A stretch of 30,669 nucleotides of DNA, from IMG/VR virus record IMGVR_UViG_3300027608_000102, positions 1 to 30,669 of that record; one strand, 5' to 3'. The DNA comes from a virus. Below, in pieces: positions 8,435 through 15,372 of the stretch (its first letter is position 1; each line of letters opens with the position of its first letter). The translations under genes were made by a program, and so were the position numbers. The notes beneath the pieces are model-generated. The model searched no databases, was not told where the DNA came from, and saw only the letters and a program-made list of their open reading frames with translations.

Positions 8435-10866
8435 GCCGTAAGTTCCAGGTACTAATCCACGACTCCACTGGCTTAGACTTCGCAAAGGGAAACCTTGTTG
8501 CGGTCCTACAGGACGCCAGGGATATCGGTGTCCAGCTGTACGCCAACGATACTGGCTCAGCTTTCTTCACCCTGCCCGTGGATCACCCTGCCCTTCCGCT
8601 TATCGTACCGCTCGAACAGCAGTACACTATCCAAAGGCAGAATGATTCCGGCGTGTACGAGACCATCTCTGGTGGGTTCATATCCGACTACGATGCCAGC
8701 GACCAGGAGGTAGTCATCTCCGGGGTGGACTACATGACCGTACTATCTAGGTACTACACCCCCCTTGATGGCCCTCCCGCAGGGGCACTGGCCATTGACA
8801 TGGCCGACTCGGTGGTGCAGGTAGCGCAGGAATACGACGAGACCTACAAGGAAGAGCCCGACCTAGTGCCAACCGCAGGGGCAGGAGACCCCGAAGCAGG
8901 GCAGATAAACGCCTACAGCAACCCAGCAGGGTCCCCATCCGTGGGTACAAAGAACCAGATCACGGTTACACAGGACGATGCTACTGGCACCGTCAGCGTG
9001 GCGGGGAACCTTTACATCGTTCGACGTACCTCCAACACCAACAAGGTTACTTTAAGCAAGGGTGCTGGGCATATCGTTGGCGGTGCCCCGGCCCTAACCG
9101 CTGTCGGGTTTATACTTTACTCAGACCCGGGTGGGGCATGTGCTCTCGTGATAGGTGGGTTCCCAAATGCCGCACCATACAATCAGGTCTTTCTAAGCGG
9201 AGCCCCGACAGCTGGAGATGTGGTACTCACATTCCGGGTAGACCTGCCATACGTTGGGAACGGTACCTCAAGCGGCACAGCGCCTGGCGGAGCTGCAATT
9301 GGTAGAACTTCACCAGTGATCTACAAGGGGGTTCCGTATAAGTTCGCCGTGCATCCATTCGTTGTAGCTAACTTTGTCCGGTACGAGAATGCAGACAACA
9401 CCAACAACACATACTATACCAACGTAGATGCGACTACAGGGGCCTTGCTGAGCAATGCAACAGCAGCTGGCGCCCCGGCGTCTATCCTTAAGACTGCACC
9501 AGGAGTGTTCCAGATTCGTATGTGGGGTGACAAGTCAGACTACACAACTGCGGCGACTACCTCTGGGATCAAGCGCAAGAACATCAATGACATCGTTGCT
9601 GACATCTACCCAAAGGTCATCGACCGGACCGCAGACTACCCTGACTCTGTTGGCACATTGCCAAAAGCTCTGATAGCTTGGCAGGCATCGGTTAACCACG
9701 TGAATTCAGGGTCTAGCACCACCCTCCACCCTTACATAACGTTTGGCCAGGACCCTGTTGAGTTCTTCCGTGAGGTGTCGGACCTGGAAACCAGCTCTAG
9801 GGGTGGCACAATCGGTGTCAACCCAAACAAGGTTGTCTTCAACTACTACGGTGTTCCTGGGGGTACCGAGGGGCAGCTGACATTCAACCACAACGTAAGT
9901 GCCAGCCCCGCTCACACCTATGTGTACCCGGGACAGATCAAGTCATACAACTTCATTAACAAGCGCAGCGTGCTAGCCAACTCAGTTCGTGTTCTCCCTA
10001 CCACAGACTTCCTTGTGGGTGCCAGCTCAGACGCACCGTCTGGGGCCAGGACAAAGGGTGTGGTTAAGAGCGACCGGACATTGGCTTATGCTCTGCCCCA
10101 TGTCGAAGCTCAGCCTGGGTTCATTAACACAGCGGCTGCAACAAACTACGCACAGGGGATACTCAATGACAGAGGGACAGTAGAGGATACGAAAATACTG
10201 TCCGTTACGATGCGCTCCGGAACTGTTCCACCCATCGGCGCAACCGGAGGGCCACGACTTGGAGAGACTGTTAGACTCATCGTCCGCAGGAAGAACGTAG
10301 ACGTTAATGGGGCCGACTCTATAGCTACGACATACAACATCGGGGGGATGCAGTACCTTGCCCACATGGATGGGCACGAGGAAACCTCTTTCGACTTCGT
10401 CAAGCCCTCTAAGTTCAAGGGTCCTGGCATCAGCTTCGACATGCCTATGACCAAGTACGCCGAGCGAAGAGACACGAGGGTTCCTCAGGATAGCACAAAG
10501 AAGAAGGTCGATCCGCCAGTAGGTGGACCACGCCCAGGCCCGGGACCAGGACCAGGCCCAGGCCCAGGCCCGGGACCAGGGCCAGTCTTACAGGACCCAG
10601 GAGGATTTAATCAATCGTGGTGGGGACCAGGTGGGCCTAATAATCTTGGCGGCCTCAACGACCCGTACAACATACAGCCTGGAAGGGGTGGTGCCATGGA
10701 CCACTTTAACTATGTCAACTCCGAGCAGAAGCCTAACGTACAGCCAGGCAGGGGAGGTGCAGCAGACCACCTTAATTACCTGGCTAACAAGGCGTCATCG
10801 TACGCTAACGCCAATCCTGGGCTGCCACCTTTTAACCCAATGAAGCCAACCAAGAGGGGCCGATGA
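8431..10866 (+). CDS. Large tail protein, ReqiPepy6 Gp37-like, with GP linker and C-terminal repeats
   Basis: This is an 811-residue minor tail protein. The N-terminal part has the pattern of the Siphovirus ReqiPepy6 Gp37-like family, with a strand series ending GGFISDYDASDQEVVISG and then VDYMTVLSRYYTP near residues 90-115. A later block around EFFREVSDLETSSRGGTIGV and SYNFINKRSVLANSVRVLP resembles the tail-hub part. A Ser/Gly/Thr-rich beta insert lies between. Residues 699-718 are alternating Gly-Pro, a stiff linker. After it, two copies of the motif [IV]QPGRGGA-x-DH-x-NY lie at residues 748-761 and 770-783. The start is TTG overlapping the previous TGA, with GAGG upstream. It probably forms the tail tip and may carry a receptor-binding or wall-contacting end. 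Confidence 0.65.
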   Translation: MSRKFQVLIHDSTGLDFAKGNLVAVLQDARDIGVQLYANDTGSAFFTLPVDHPALPLIVPLEQQYTIQRQNDSGVYETISGGFISDYDASDQEVVISGVDYMTVLSRYYTPLDGPPAGALAIDMADSVVQVAQEYDETYKEEPDLVPTAGAGDPEAGQINAYSNPAGSPSVGTKNQITVTQDDATGTVSVAGNLYIVRRTSNTNKVTLSKGAGHIVGGAPALTAVGFILYSDPGGACALVIGGFPNAAPYNQVFLSGAPTAGDVVLTFRVDLPYVGNGTSSGTAPGGAAIGRTSPVIYKGVPYKFAVHPFVVANFVRYENADNTNNTYYTNVDATTGALLSNATAAGAPASILKTAPGVFQIRMWGDKSDYTTAATTSGIKRKNINDIVADIYPKVIDRTADYPDSVGTLPKALIAWQASVNHVNSGSSTTLHPYITFGQDPVEFFREVSDLETSSRGGTIGVNPNKVVFNYYGVPGGTEGQLTFNHNVSASPAHTYVYPGQIKSYNFINKRSVLANSVRVLPTTDFLVGASSDAPSGARTKGVVKSDRTLAYALPHVEAQPGFINTAAATNYAQGILNDRGTVEDTKILSVTMRSGTVPPIGATGGPRLGETVRLIVRRKNVDVNGADSIATTYNIGGMQYLAHMDGHEETSFDFVKPSKFKGPGISFDMPMTKYAERRDTRVPQDSTKKKVDPPVGGPRPGPGPGPGPGPGPGPGPVLQDPGGFNQSWWGPGGPNNLGGLNDPYNIQPGRGGAMDHFNYVNSEQKPNVQPGRGGAADHLNYLANKASSYANANPGLPPFNPMKPTKRGR
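10525..10584 (+). repeat. Gly-Pro coding repeat in the tail protein
   Basis: A hexamer-based tandem repeat of the type GGNCCN encodes alternating Gly and Pro (residues 699-718; one Arg replaces a Gly). It separates the tail-hub part from the C-terminal repeats. Such DNA is prone to slippage, so linker length may vary between relatives. Confidence 0.85.
10672..10779 (+). repeat. Two QPGRGGA-type peptide repeats in the tail protein
   Basis: Copies at 10672-10713 and 10738-10779 encode IQPGRGGAMDHFNY and VQPGRGGAADHLNY, 22 codons apart. Synonymous codons differ (cct gga agg ggt against cca ggc agg gga), so the peptide rather than the DNA seems to be conserved. Confidence 0.85.
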
Positions 10867-11090
10867 CGAAGAGCCAGTTCGAGATCCTGCTCTCCAGGCT
10901 CGACGTTATCGACGAGCGCCTTCGGATCGTTGAAATAGACCAGGCCGGGAACAAGGCTGTGCGGAAGGCTAGACAGACGGGTGAGCTTGAGCTAAAGTGG
11001 CGGGTAGGTATCATAGGCTCAGTGATTGGGTCTATCATAACCGCTATATCGAGGGTCATAGAGGTACTCTCGAGCAACGGAGGTAAGTAA
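10863..11090 (+). CDS. Small membrane protein, XhlA/holin-like
   Basis: This 75-residue protein has an N-terminal amphipathic, coiled-coil-like half (SRLDVIDERLRIVEID) and one hydrophobic segment at about residues 48-67 (VGIIGSVIGSIITAI). A short Ser/Asn/Gly tail follows. This is the layout of XhlA/hemolysin-type phage proteins that work with a holin, and of some single-span holins. It overlaps the tail gene as ATGA and lies about 1.1 kb before the peptidase at 12167, so it may belong to the lysis set. The family assignment is by architecture only. The hydrophobic segment contains few large residues and could be marginal as a membrane span. Confidence 0.55.
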   Translation: MTKSQFEILLSRLDVIDERLRIVEIDQAGNKAVRKARQTGELELKWRVGIIGSVIGSIITAISRVIEVLSSNGGK

Positions 11091-11806
11091 TGGCGAAAGC
11101 AAACTTAGTAGAGCGCGTAGGCTCGATGAAGGAACAGGGACTTTCCTTCTCCCGGATAGGCGAAATGCTAAACATGAGCAAGGACCAGGTCCAGAAGTTC
11201 CACAAGCGATACGTTGAGGAAATCATAGAGGACCACCTCCCAGCTAAGAAGTCGAAGACCAAGACTCCCGAGTTCGTTGGGATTAACATTGCGTTCTTTG
11301 ACATCGAGTCCACGTTCAGCAACTGGCGCCGCGTACTGTGTGCCTCTGTTGCTGACTCGTTCGGGAACGTGGTTACTTACAGCCACGACACTCACCCAGG
11401 TAAGGACTGGCAGGACGACAGCGTCCTAGTCAAGGCTTACTGTGAGTACCTAGACACTTTTGACGTGATAGTCGGATGGAACTCCAAGTTGTTTGACGTA
11501 CCGGTATTGAACGCTCGCTTGCTGTACCACGGCATGCGACCGTACGAGCCACGAATGCACTTGGACCTAATGTACAAGGCGTCGGGATCTTCTATCTCAA
11601 TAGGGCGTAAGTCACTTGACAACGTCTCGAAGTACTTCGGTGTCCAGAACAAGAAGACCCCTCTCGATCCTCGCACGTGGGACGATGCTGACCATGGAGA
11701 CAAGGCTAAGTACGCCAAGATCATAGAGCACTGCGAGGCCGACGTCCTCGTGCTGCGTGATGTGTACGCCAAGCTCAAGCCAATGGTGCACATCCTACAC
11801 AGATGA
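11090..11806 (+). CDS. DnaQ/YprB-like 3'-5' exonuclease with N-terminal helix-turn-helix
   Basis: This is a 238-residue RNase-H-fold exonuclease. The Exo I motif is FFDIEST with D71 and E73. Exo II is WNSKLFD with N131 and D136. Exo III is HCEADVLVLRD with H214 and D218. These fit the DEDD superfamily, closest in appearance to YprB/RNase_H_2 or DNA polymerase B proofreading domains, which remove nucleotides from 3' ends using two metal ions. Residues 5-40 (VERVGSMKEQGLSFSRIGEMLNMSKDQVQKFHKRY) look like a helix-turn-helix, an unusual addition that could target the enzyme to a site. No polymerase is fused or adjacent. GGAGG precedes the ATG, which overlaps the upstream TAA by one base. Confidence 0.8.
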   Translation: MAKANLVERVGSMKEQGLSFSRIGEMLNMSKDQVQKFHKRYVEEIIEDHLPAKKSKTKTPEFVGINIAFFDIESTFSNWRRVLCASVADSFGNVVTYSHDTHPGKDWQDDSVLVKAYCEYLDTFDVIVGWNSKLFDVPVLNARLLYHGMRPYEPRMHLDLMYKASGSSISIGRKSLDNVSKYFGVQNKKTPLDPRTWDDADHGDKAKYAKIIEHCEADVLVLRDVYAKLKPMVHILHR

Positions 11807-12165
11807 CCGAGAACGAGCTCGACCTAGAGTTCAGCAGAACGATAGCTGTCGACTTCGATGACACGATAGCTGTGCGCGTCTTCGGCACCATAGTCCCTGC
11901 TAACGGTGTCGTTGACGCGCTCAGCATGCTACAAGAGTCTGGGTACAAGATACTCATCCACTCAGCAAGGGCATGGGAACAGTGGCCTGACAGGCAAACT
12001 CGTCTCGATGAGATGGAGCGCATGCTAGGGGACTGGGGAATCCCTTACGACGACATATATGTGGGCGAGGGTAAGCCTGGTGCCGCAGCTTACGTCGACG
12101 ACAGGGGTCTTACCTTTGAAAACAACTGGTTGGAAATCGCAAGAAAGATTATAGACAGGGGTTAG
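11803..12165 (+). CDS. HAD-superfamily phosphatase
   Basis: This compact 120-residue haloacid-dehalogenase-fold hydrolase carries motif I as VDFDDT (nucleophile D17, acid D19), motif II Ser at S54 in IHSAR, motif III Lys at K91 in EGKPGA, and motif IV Asp at D99/D100 in YVDDRG. All four catalytic parts are present. There is essentially no cap domain, so it probably acts on a large substrate such as a nucleic acid 5' or 3' end or a phosphoprotein, or on a nucleotide. Small phage HAD proteins of this sort are usually annotated as nucleotidases or polynucleotide phosphatases. It overlaps the exonuclease gene as ATGA, and a shared role in end processing is possible. Confidence 0.8.
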   Translation: MTENELDLEFSRTIAVDFDDTIAVRVFGTIVPANGVVDALSMLQESGYKILIHSARAWEQWPDRQTRLDEMERMLGDWGIPYDDIYVGEGKPGAAAYVDDRGLTFENNWLEIARKIIDRG

Positions 12166-12166
12166 T

Positions 12167-12739
12167 ATGAAGCTACAAGTAAAGAGCCAGTTACCACACA
12201 TAGAGAAGGGCGGCATTCTAGATGACTGCGGACCGTCTTCCGTAGCCGCCGCAGCTTCGTGGGTACACAAGTATGAGAAAGACTTCTCTGCCCTTGAGGG
12301 AATAGAGGCGGCCAACGAAAGCGGGCGGGTTGACAAGGACGGCTTATCAGATGGGGGAACCAACCTAAGCCAGCTTGCTAAGTACTCCAAGAAACTGGAC
12401 TGCGATGCCAGGTATCCATCCGACTGGGTGGATGTGGTCAACGCAGCGAAGAAGGGGCATGCGATCATCGTCAATGTCCAGGCCCCGGCAGGGTACCCTG
12501 AGACAGCAATGGCGGTGAATGCGTTTGCCAAAAAGCTCAAGTCAAAGAAGATGACCTGGGGTCACATGGTTTGCGTCGCTTACCACGAGGCAGTGGGGTG
12601 GCAGCTATCCGACCCGACCCAGTCAGGCAAGGGCAAAGAGAAGTTTGCCGCCATCATAAGCGAGGCGGACTTCAAGGACATTGCCTCATCAAAGGGAGAT
12701 GCACCTTACAAGCGGTGCCTTATTGTGCGTAAAGGTTGA
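12167..12739 (+). CDS. C39-like cysteine peptidase, candidate endolysin
   Basis: The 190-residue protein has a papain-like/C39-like layout: catalytic Cys21 in DDCGPSSVAAAASW, His133 in WGHMVCVAY and Asp149 in LSDPT. In phages such single-domain C39-like proteins often serve as the peptidase part of endolysins, cutting cross-bridges in peptidoglycan. No wall-binding domain, signal peptide or membrane segment is visible. It is the last gene before a terminator, downstream of a holin-like gene, which fits lysis. An alternative is a peptidase acting on phage or host proteins. ATG follows the HAD stop by one base, with AGGGG upstream. Confidence 0.65.
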   Translation: MKLQVKSQLPHIEKGGILDDCGPSSVAAAASWVHKYEKDFSALEGIEAANESGRVDKDGLSDGGTNLSQLAKYSKKLDCDARYPSDWVDVVNAAKKGHAIIVNVQAPAGYPETAMAVNAFAKKLKSKKMTWGHMVCVAYHEAVGWQLSDPTQSGKGKEKFAAIISEADFKDIASSKGDAPYKRCLIVRKG

Positions 12740-12764
12740 CAGCCTAGGGCTCATGCTCTAAGAT
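12736..12764 (+). promoter_or_regulatory. Sigma70-like promoter for the recombination/replication operon
   Basis: A perfect -35 box TTGACA (12736-12741), a 17-base spacer and a -10 box TAAGAT (12759-12764) are visible. The expected start is near 12771, giving a leader of about 39 bases to the ATG at 12810. The -35 box overlaps the stop codon of the peptidase gene, and the -10 box overlaps the 5' arm of the terminator hairpin. Confidence 0.75.
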
Positions 12765-12795
12765 CCACAGTGGACCGACCCACTGTGGGTCTTTT
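12762..12795 (+). terminator. Intrinsic terminator of the structural/lysis operon
   Basis: A 12-bp stem (12762-12773 with 12780-12791, one T-G pair), a six-base loop ACCGAC and a TTTT run at 12792-12795 followed by ATTT form a classic rho-independent terminator for transcripts from the left. A transcript started at the embedded promoter would lack most of the 5' arm and so escape termination. Confidence 0.85.
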
Positions 12796-12809
12796 ATTTG
12801 GAGGGGAAT

Positions 12810-13484
12810 ATGAATACAGTATCCGGAGCCTTCGACCTGGGGCTAAAGAATACCAGGACAGAGCGGCCGTCGGCCACACCATTTAGAGGCAGCACCCTAG
12901 GCGGCTGCCTGCGTGCGCAGTACTACTCTGCGAACGGGGTAGAGCCTAGCAATCCATTCGAGCCTCGTCTCTACAGAATCTTTGAGCAGGGTCACGTCAT
13001 TGCTGACGTCCTGTACAAGAAGCTGGAAGCGTCGGGGCTTTTTGATTCCATCGAGTTCGAGGTTCCAATCGAGTGGCAAGAGATGAACTTCTCCGGCAAC
13101 ATCGACATCCTAGTTCGGTGGAAGGGGGAGACTAACGAAGAGGTCCTTGAGCTCAAGTCGATGAACTCTCGCGGCTTCTCCTATCTTAAAGGTCCAAAGC
13201 CTGAGCACGCAATCCAGGCTGCATCGTATGCGCTGTGCCGGCAGAACTCGACAGGCGCGGACGTATCTGCTAGGGTTGTGTATGTCAGCAAGGACGACTT
13301 CCGCATTGCGGAGTATACTGTTGGCGAGGAATGGTATGCCAAGGCACTCCGCGTTCTGGAGGTTGGCAACAAGTTCCTAAGTCAGGGTCGTATACCCTGG
13401 CGTCTTCCCCTCGGTGAGCGGGAAGATCCCAAGAAGAAGTGGCCATGTGCAGGTTGCCAGTGGCTAACAAAGTGCAGGGGGTAG
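12810..13484 (+). CDS. PD-(D/E)XK nuclease with predicted 4Fe-4S cluster (Cas4/AddB-like exonuclease)
   Basis: The 224-residue nuclease follows the RecB/Cas4 pattern: GH at 61-62, D99 in GNIDILV, E114-x-K116 in EVLELKS, and Q136 with Y140 in IQAASYAL. Cys33 plus C213-x2-C216-x5-C222 match the four-cysteine Fe-S cluster of Cas4 and AddB, which clips the ends of the fold together. Such enzymes resect DNA ends to produce single strands. The next gene encodes an ERF annealing protein, so the pair likely works like lambda Exo/Beta in phage recombination. I chose ATG 12810, with GGAGGGG just upstream. An upstream TTG at 12798 would place the ribosome site inside the gene. There are no CRISPR genes nearby, so a CRISPR role is not suggested. 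Confidence 0.85.
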   Translation: MNTVSGAFDLGLKNTRTERPSATPFRGSTLGGCLRAQYYSANGVEPSNPFEPRLYRIFEQGHVIADVLYKKLEASGLFDSIEFEVPIEWQEMNFSGNIDILVRWKGETNEEVLELKSMNSRGFSYLKGPKPEHAIQAASYALCRQNSTGADVSARVVYVSKDDFRIAEYTVGEEWYAKALRVLEVGNKFLSQGRIPWRLPLGEREDPKKKWPCAGCQWLTKCRG

Positions 13485-13485
13485 T

Positions 13486-14007
13486 ATGGCAGTAGAAAAG
13501 ATCTCTCTAGCTAGCAAGATTGCCAAGGTCATGCAGGCCGTTGGCTACGTTGAGAAGGGCGGTACGAACGCTGCCCAGGGGTACAAGTTCGTACAGGCTA
13601 GCGCCGTTGCGGACAAGGTTCGAGCTGAGCTGGTGAAGCTAAACATCTCGATGACCCCATCGCAGGTTGGCATCGTGAACATGGGGCTCACGCCTAGCGG
13701 TAAGCAGTCCACGATTACTCTGCTCTACACATGGACTCTCACAGACGGGGATACGGGCGAGACCCTTAACTTCCAGTCTGTTGGAACAGGAGCTGACTCA
13801 GGGGACAAGGCTGCTTACAAGGCAGCTACTGGGGCCTTGAAGTATGCTCTGCTCACAGGCTTCCTCATCCCGACAGGCGACGACCCAGAGGCCGACGCGA
13901 AGACGGACGAGGAGACATGGGAGAAGGCCAAGGAGATCGTCAAGGGAGCGGTCAACACTCCGGCACCGAAGAAGTCCGGGGACAGTTTTGATGGGATGGA
14001 GTTCTAA
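13486..14007 (+). CDS. erf: ERF-family single-strand annealing protein
   Basis: This 173-residue recombinase-like protein matches ERF landmarks. NAAQGYKFVQASAVADKVRAEL lies near residue 28 and is followed by an alternating beta region (STITLLYTWTLTDGDTGE). The core TGADSGDKAAYKAATGALKYALL lies near residues 101-123, ending in the GDDPEAD acidic turn. ERF proteins coat resected single strands and anneal them to complementary DNA, driving phage genome circularisation, repair and recombination-dependent replication. The C-terminus is disordered and ends in an acidic DGMEF tail, of a kind that often binds SSB or partner nucleases. It sits between the Fe-S nuclease and a possible SSB, a coherent recombination set. 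Confidence 0.9.
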   Translation: MAVEKISLASKIAKVMQAVGYVEKGGTNAAQGYKFVQASAVADKVRAELVKLNISMTPSQVGIVNMGLTPSGKQSTITLLYTWTLTDGDTGETLNFQSVGTGADSGDKAAYKAATGALKYALLTGFLIPTGDDPEADAKTDEETWEKAKEIVKGAVNTPAPKKSGDSFDGMEF

Positions 14008-14387
14008 TGGCAAGACTAGACATCTGGCTAAGCGATAAGAAGTCGCCAGTAAACAAGACTTCTAAGAACGGTAACGATTACCTTGAGGTGTACGGCACGA
14101 TGCAGACGGCAGCGTATGAGGAGTGGGCAGATAGCGACCGCGCTAATGCAGCACCTGATCGCTATGCCTACGTCACACTACGCTTCTTCGATAAGGAAGC
14201 TCAAGAGCATGTTGGCAAGGTTTACGAGTGGGCCATCTCACAGGAGAAGGACCCTCGCCCTAACGTCCACGTAGTGGGCAAGCTCAACGAAGACCGTGAG
14301 TATAACGGCAAGATGTACTTCACCATGCTGGTGTCTGACATCTCGCCTCTTCGATACGGTGCACTACGAGGTAAGAAGAATGGGTAG
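14007..14387 (+). CDS. Possible single-stranded DNA-binding protein
   Basis: This 126-residue protein has a short basic N-terminus and then alternating beta segments (NDYLEVYGTMQTAAY, YAYVTLRFFDKEAQEHVGKVYEWAIS, RPNVHVVGKLNEDREYNGKMYFTMLVSDISPLRYG) compatible with an OB fold. The ending, a VxGKL strand followed by a tyrosine-rich strand, resembles SSB-like proteins. Its place next to ERF and the resecting nuclease supports a role in holding single strands. There is no acidic SSB tail; it ends in basic RGKKNG, which is atypical. Its ATG overlaps the erf stop by one base. Confidence 0.5.
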   Translation: MARLDIWLSDKKSPVNKTSKNGNDYLEVYGTMQTAAYEEWADSDRANAAPDRYAYVTLRFFDKEAQEHVGKVYEWAISQEKDPRPNVHVVGKLNEDREYNGKMYFTMLVSDISPLRYGALRGKKNG

Positions 14388-14709
14388 GCGAGAGCTGTCG
14401 ATGACGTTCCTCGAAGACATCGAGGCGTGGAAAGCTGATGGCTTTGACGACGCCATCGTTGGTATCGGTCAACAGTTCACAGAAGGTGGGCTGGTGTACA
14501 TATACATCTACAGTAAGAAGTCCATGCTCGACATCATCGCAGACGATATCATCAAGGAAATAAACAACAGAGTAAACACTAGTGACGAGGAGCGAAAAGA
14601 GCTATCTAAGGATGCTTGGGACCAGTCGCTGGAGTACTTCGAGTACAACATCGCCGGTGCCTACATCGGGCGTGGGATGCCTGTCTTCCTGGAGGACCTA
14701 GGTGAGTGA
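14380..14709 (+). CDS. Hypothetical protein, FxxNIxGAYIG type
   Basis: I do not know its function. From ATG 14380, which overlaps the previous stop and has GAGG upstream, it is 109 residues. It is acidic, with a strand pair (DDAIVGIGQQFTEGGLVYIYIY), a charged helix (DIIADDIIKEINNRV), and a final segment EYFEYNIAGAYIGRGMPVF. That last pattern recurs in small hypothetical proteins of many tailed phages. An alternative start is ATG 14401, with a weaker ribosome site. It overlaps the next gene by eight bases. Confidence 0.7.
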   Translation: MGRRELSMTFLEDIEAWKADGFDDAIVGIGQQFTEGGLVYIYIYSKKSMLDIIADDIIKEINNRVNTSDEERKELSKDAWDQSLEYFEYNIAGAYIGRGMPVFLEDLGE

Positions 14710-15049
14710 CGCATCGAGAAGGGGTCGGCTCAACCGCTCGAGGGGTAATTCCTTCGAGCGGGAGGTGGCCCATAAGTTTGGAGGGAAGAGGGTCGGCCAG
14801 TATGGCGGGCCTGAGGACGTATCGGCAGGGAAGTTTAACATCCAGGCCAAGTGCGGCCAGATGTTTAGCGAGAAGTTCTGGCGCTGGCTCTCGGCGGTAC
14901 CGAGGAAGGCAGACCAGGTGCCACTGCTCGTGGTCGGGGATGCCCCCGGATCAGGAGCTAGGCGGCGAGTAGTTGTTATCATCGAGGAGCAGGACTTCCT
15001 CGATTTGATTGGAGGAGAAGATGCAAAGACCGAAGAAAAGACTGACTAG
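14702..15049 (+). CDS. Hjc/PD-(D/E)XK-like resolvase or endonuclease
   Basis: The 115-residue basic protein starts with an Arg-rich stretch and RGNSFEREVAHKFGGKRV, which matches the opening of archaeal Hjc-like and phage Holliday-junction resolvases (E19). D39 follows in GGPEDV, then FNIQAKC with K50. The usual E-x-K is Q48-A-K50 here, a change seen in some PD-(D/E)XK members but one that leaves activity uncertain. VVIIEEQDFLDLI supplies the closing strand and helix. It would cut branched DNA before packaging, in keeping with the neighbouring recombination genes. The start is GTG 14702, with GGAGG near 14690. Confidence 0.65.
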   Translation: MSDASRRGRLNRSRGNSFEREVAHKFGGKRVGQYGGPEDVSAGKFNIQAKCGQMFSEKFWRWLSAVPRKADQVPLLVVGDAPGSGARRRVVVIIEEQDFLDLIGGEDAKTEEKTD

Positions 15050-15194
15050 CTTCGACTTGGCTGTGTCATGGGCCAAGGTGTTTGAGCTCTTGCACACCAG
15101 GCTGAAGGAGCTGGAGGTTCCGGATGCCCACATACTGGCGGCTCGAGCTGCTGATGCACTGGCAAAGGAGGCCGCTAATGGCGACAACGCCTGA
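15021..15194 (+). CDS. Small hypothetical helical protein
   Basis: This 57-residue protein begins at ATG 15021 with GGAGGAG six bases upstream. A TTG at 15009 would include that site in the gene. It has a basic N-terminus (QRPKKRLTS) followed by two likely helices (LAVSWAKVFELLHTRLKELEV, AHILAARAADALAKEA). It has no known motif. It overlaps the resolvase gene by 29 bases and the next gene by 17, typical of translational coupling in this operon. Confidence 0.6.
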   Translation: MQRPKKRLTSFDLAVSWAKVFELLHTRLKELEVPDAHILAARAADALAKEAANGDNA

Positions 15195-15372
15195 TGAAAG
15201 ACAAGAAACTACAAGGACTCAACGGGTTGTTGAGGCCACTAAGAAGGTCGTATCCAATAACAGTGGTAGATTTCTTACTGCTCTCGCAGCTGGTCTCTGC
15301 GTCGGTGTTGATCGCCCTACTGTTGCTGTCGGGCTAGGCCTGCTGATCTACGTGATAGGAGGCAAGAAGTGA
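15178..15372 (+). CDS. Small membrane protein
   Basis: The 64-residue product starts at ATG 15178 with AGGAGG ten bases before it. The first half is polar and charged. The second half is hydrophobic (FLTALAAGLCVGV, then TVAVGLGLLIYVIGG), forming one long or two short membrane spans, and ends GGKK. It could be a second holin-like protein or a membrane anchor, but it lies in the replication operon and its role is unknown. Its stop overlaps the next GTG start. Confidence 0.6.
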   Translation: MATTPDERQETTRTQRVVEATKKVVSNNSGRFLTALAAGLCVGVDRPTVAVGLGLLIYVIGGKK

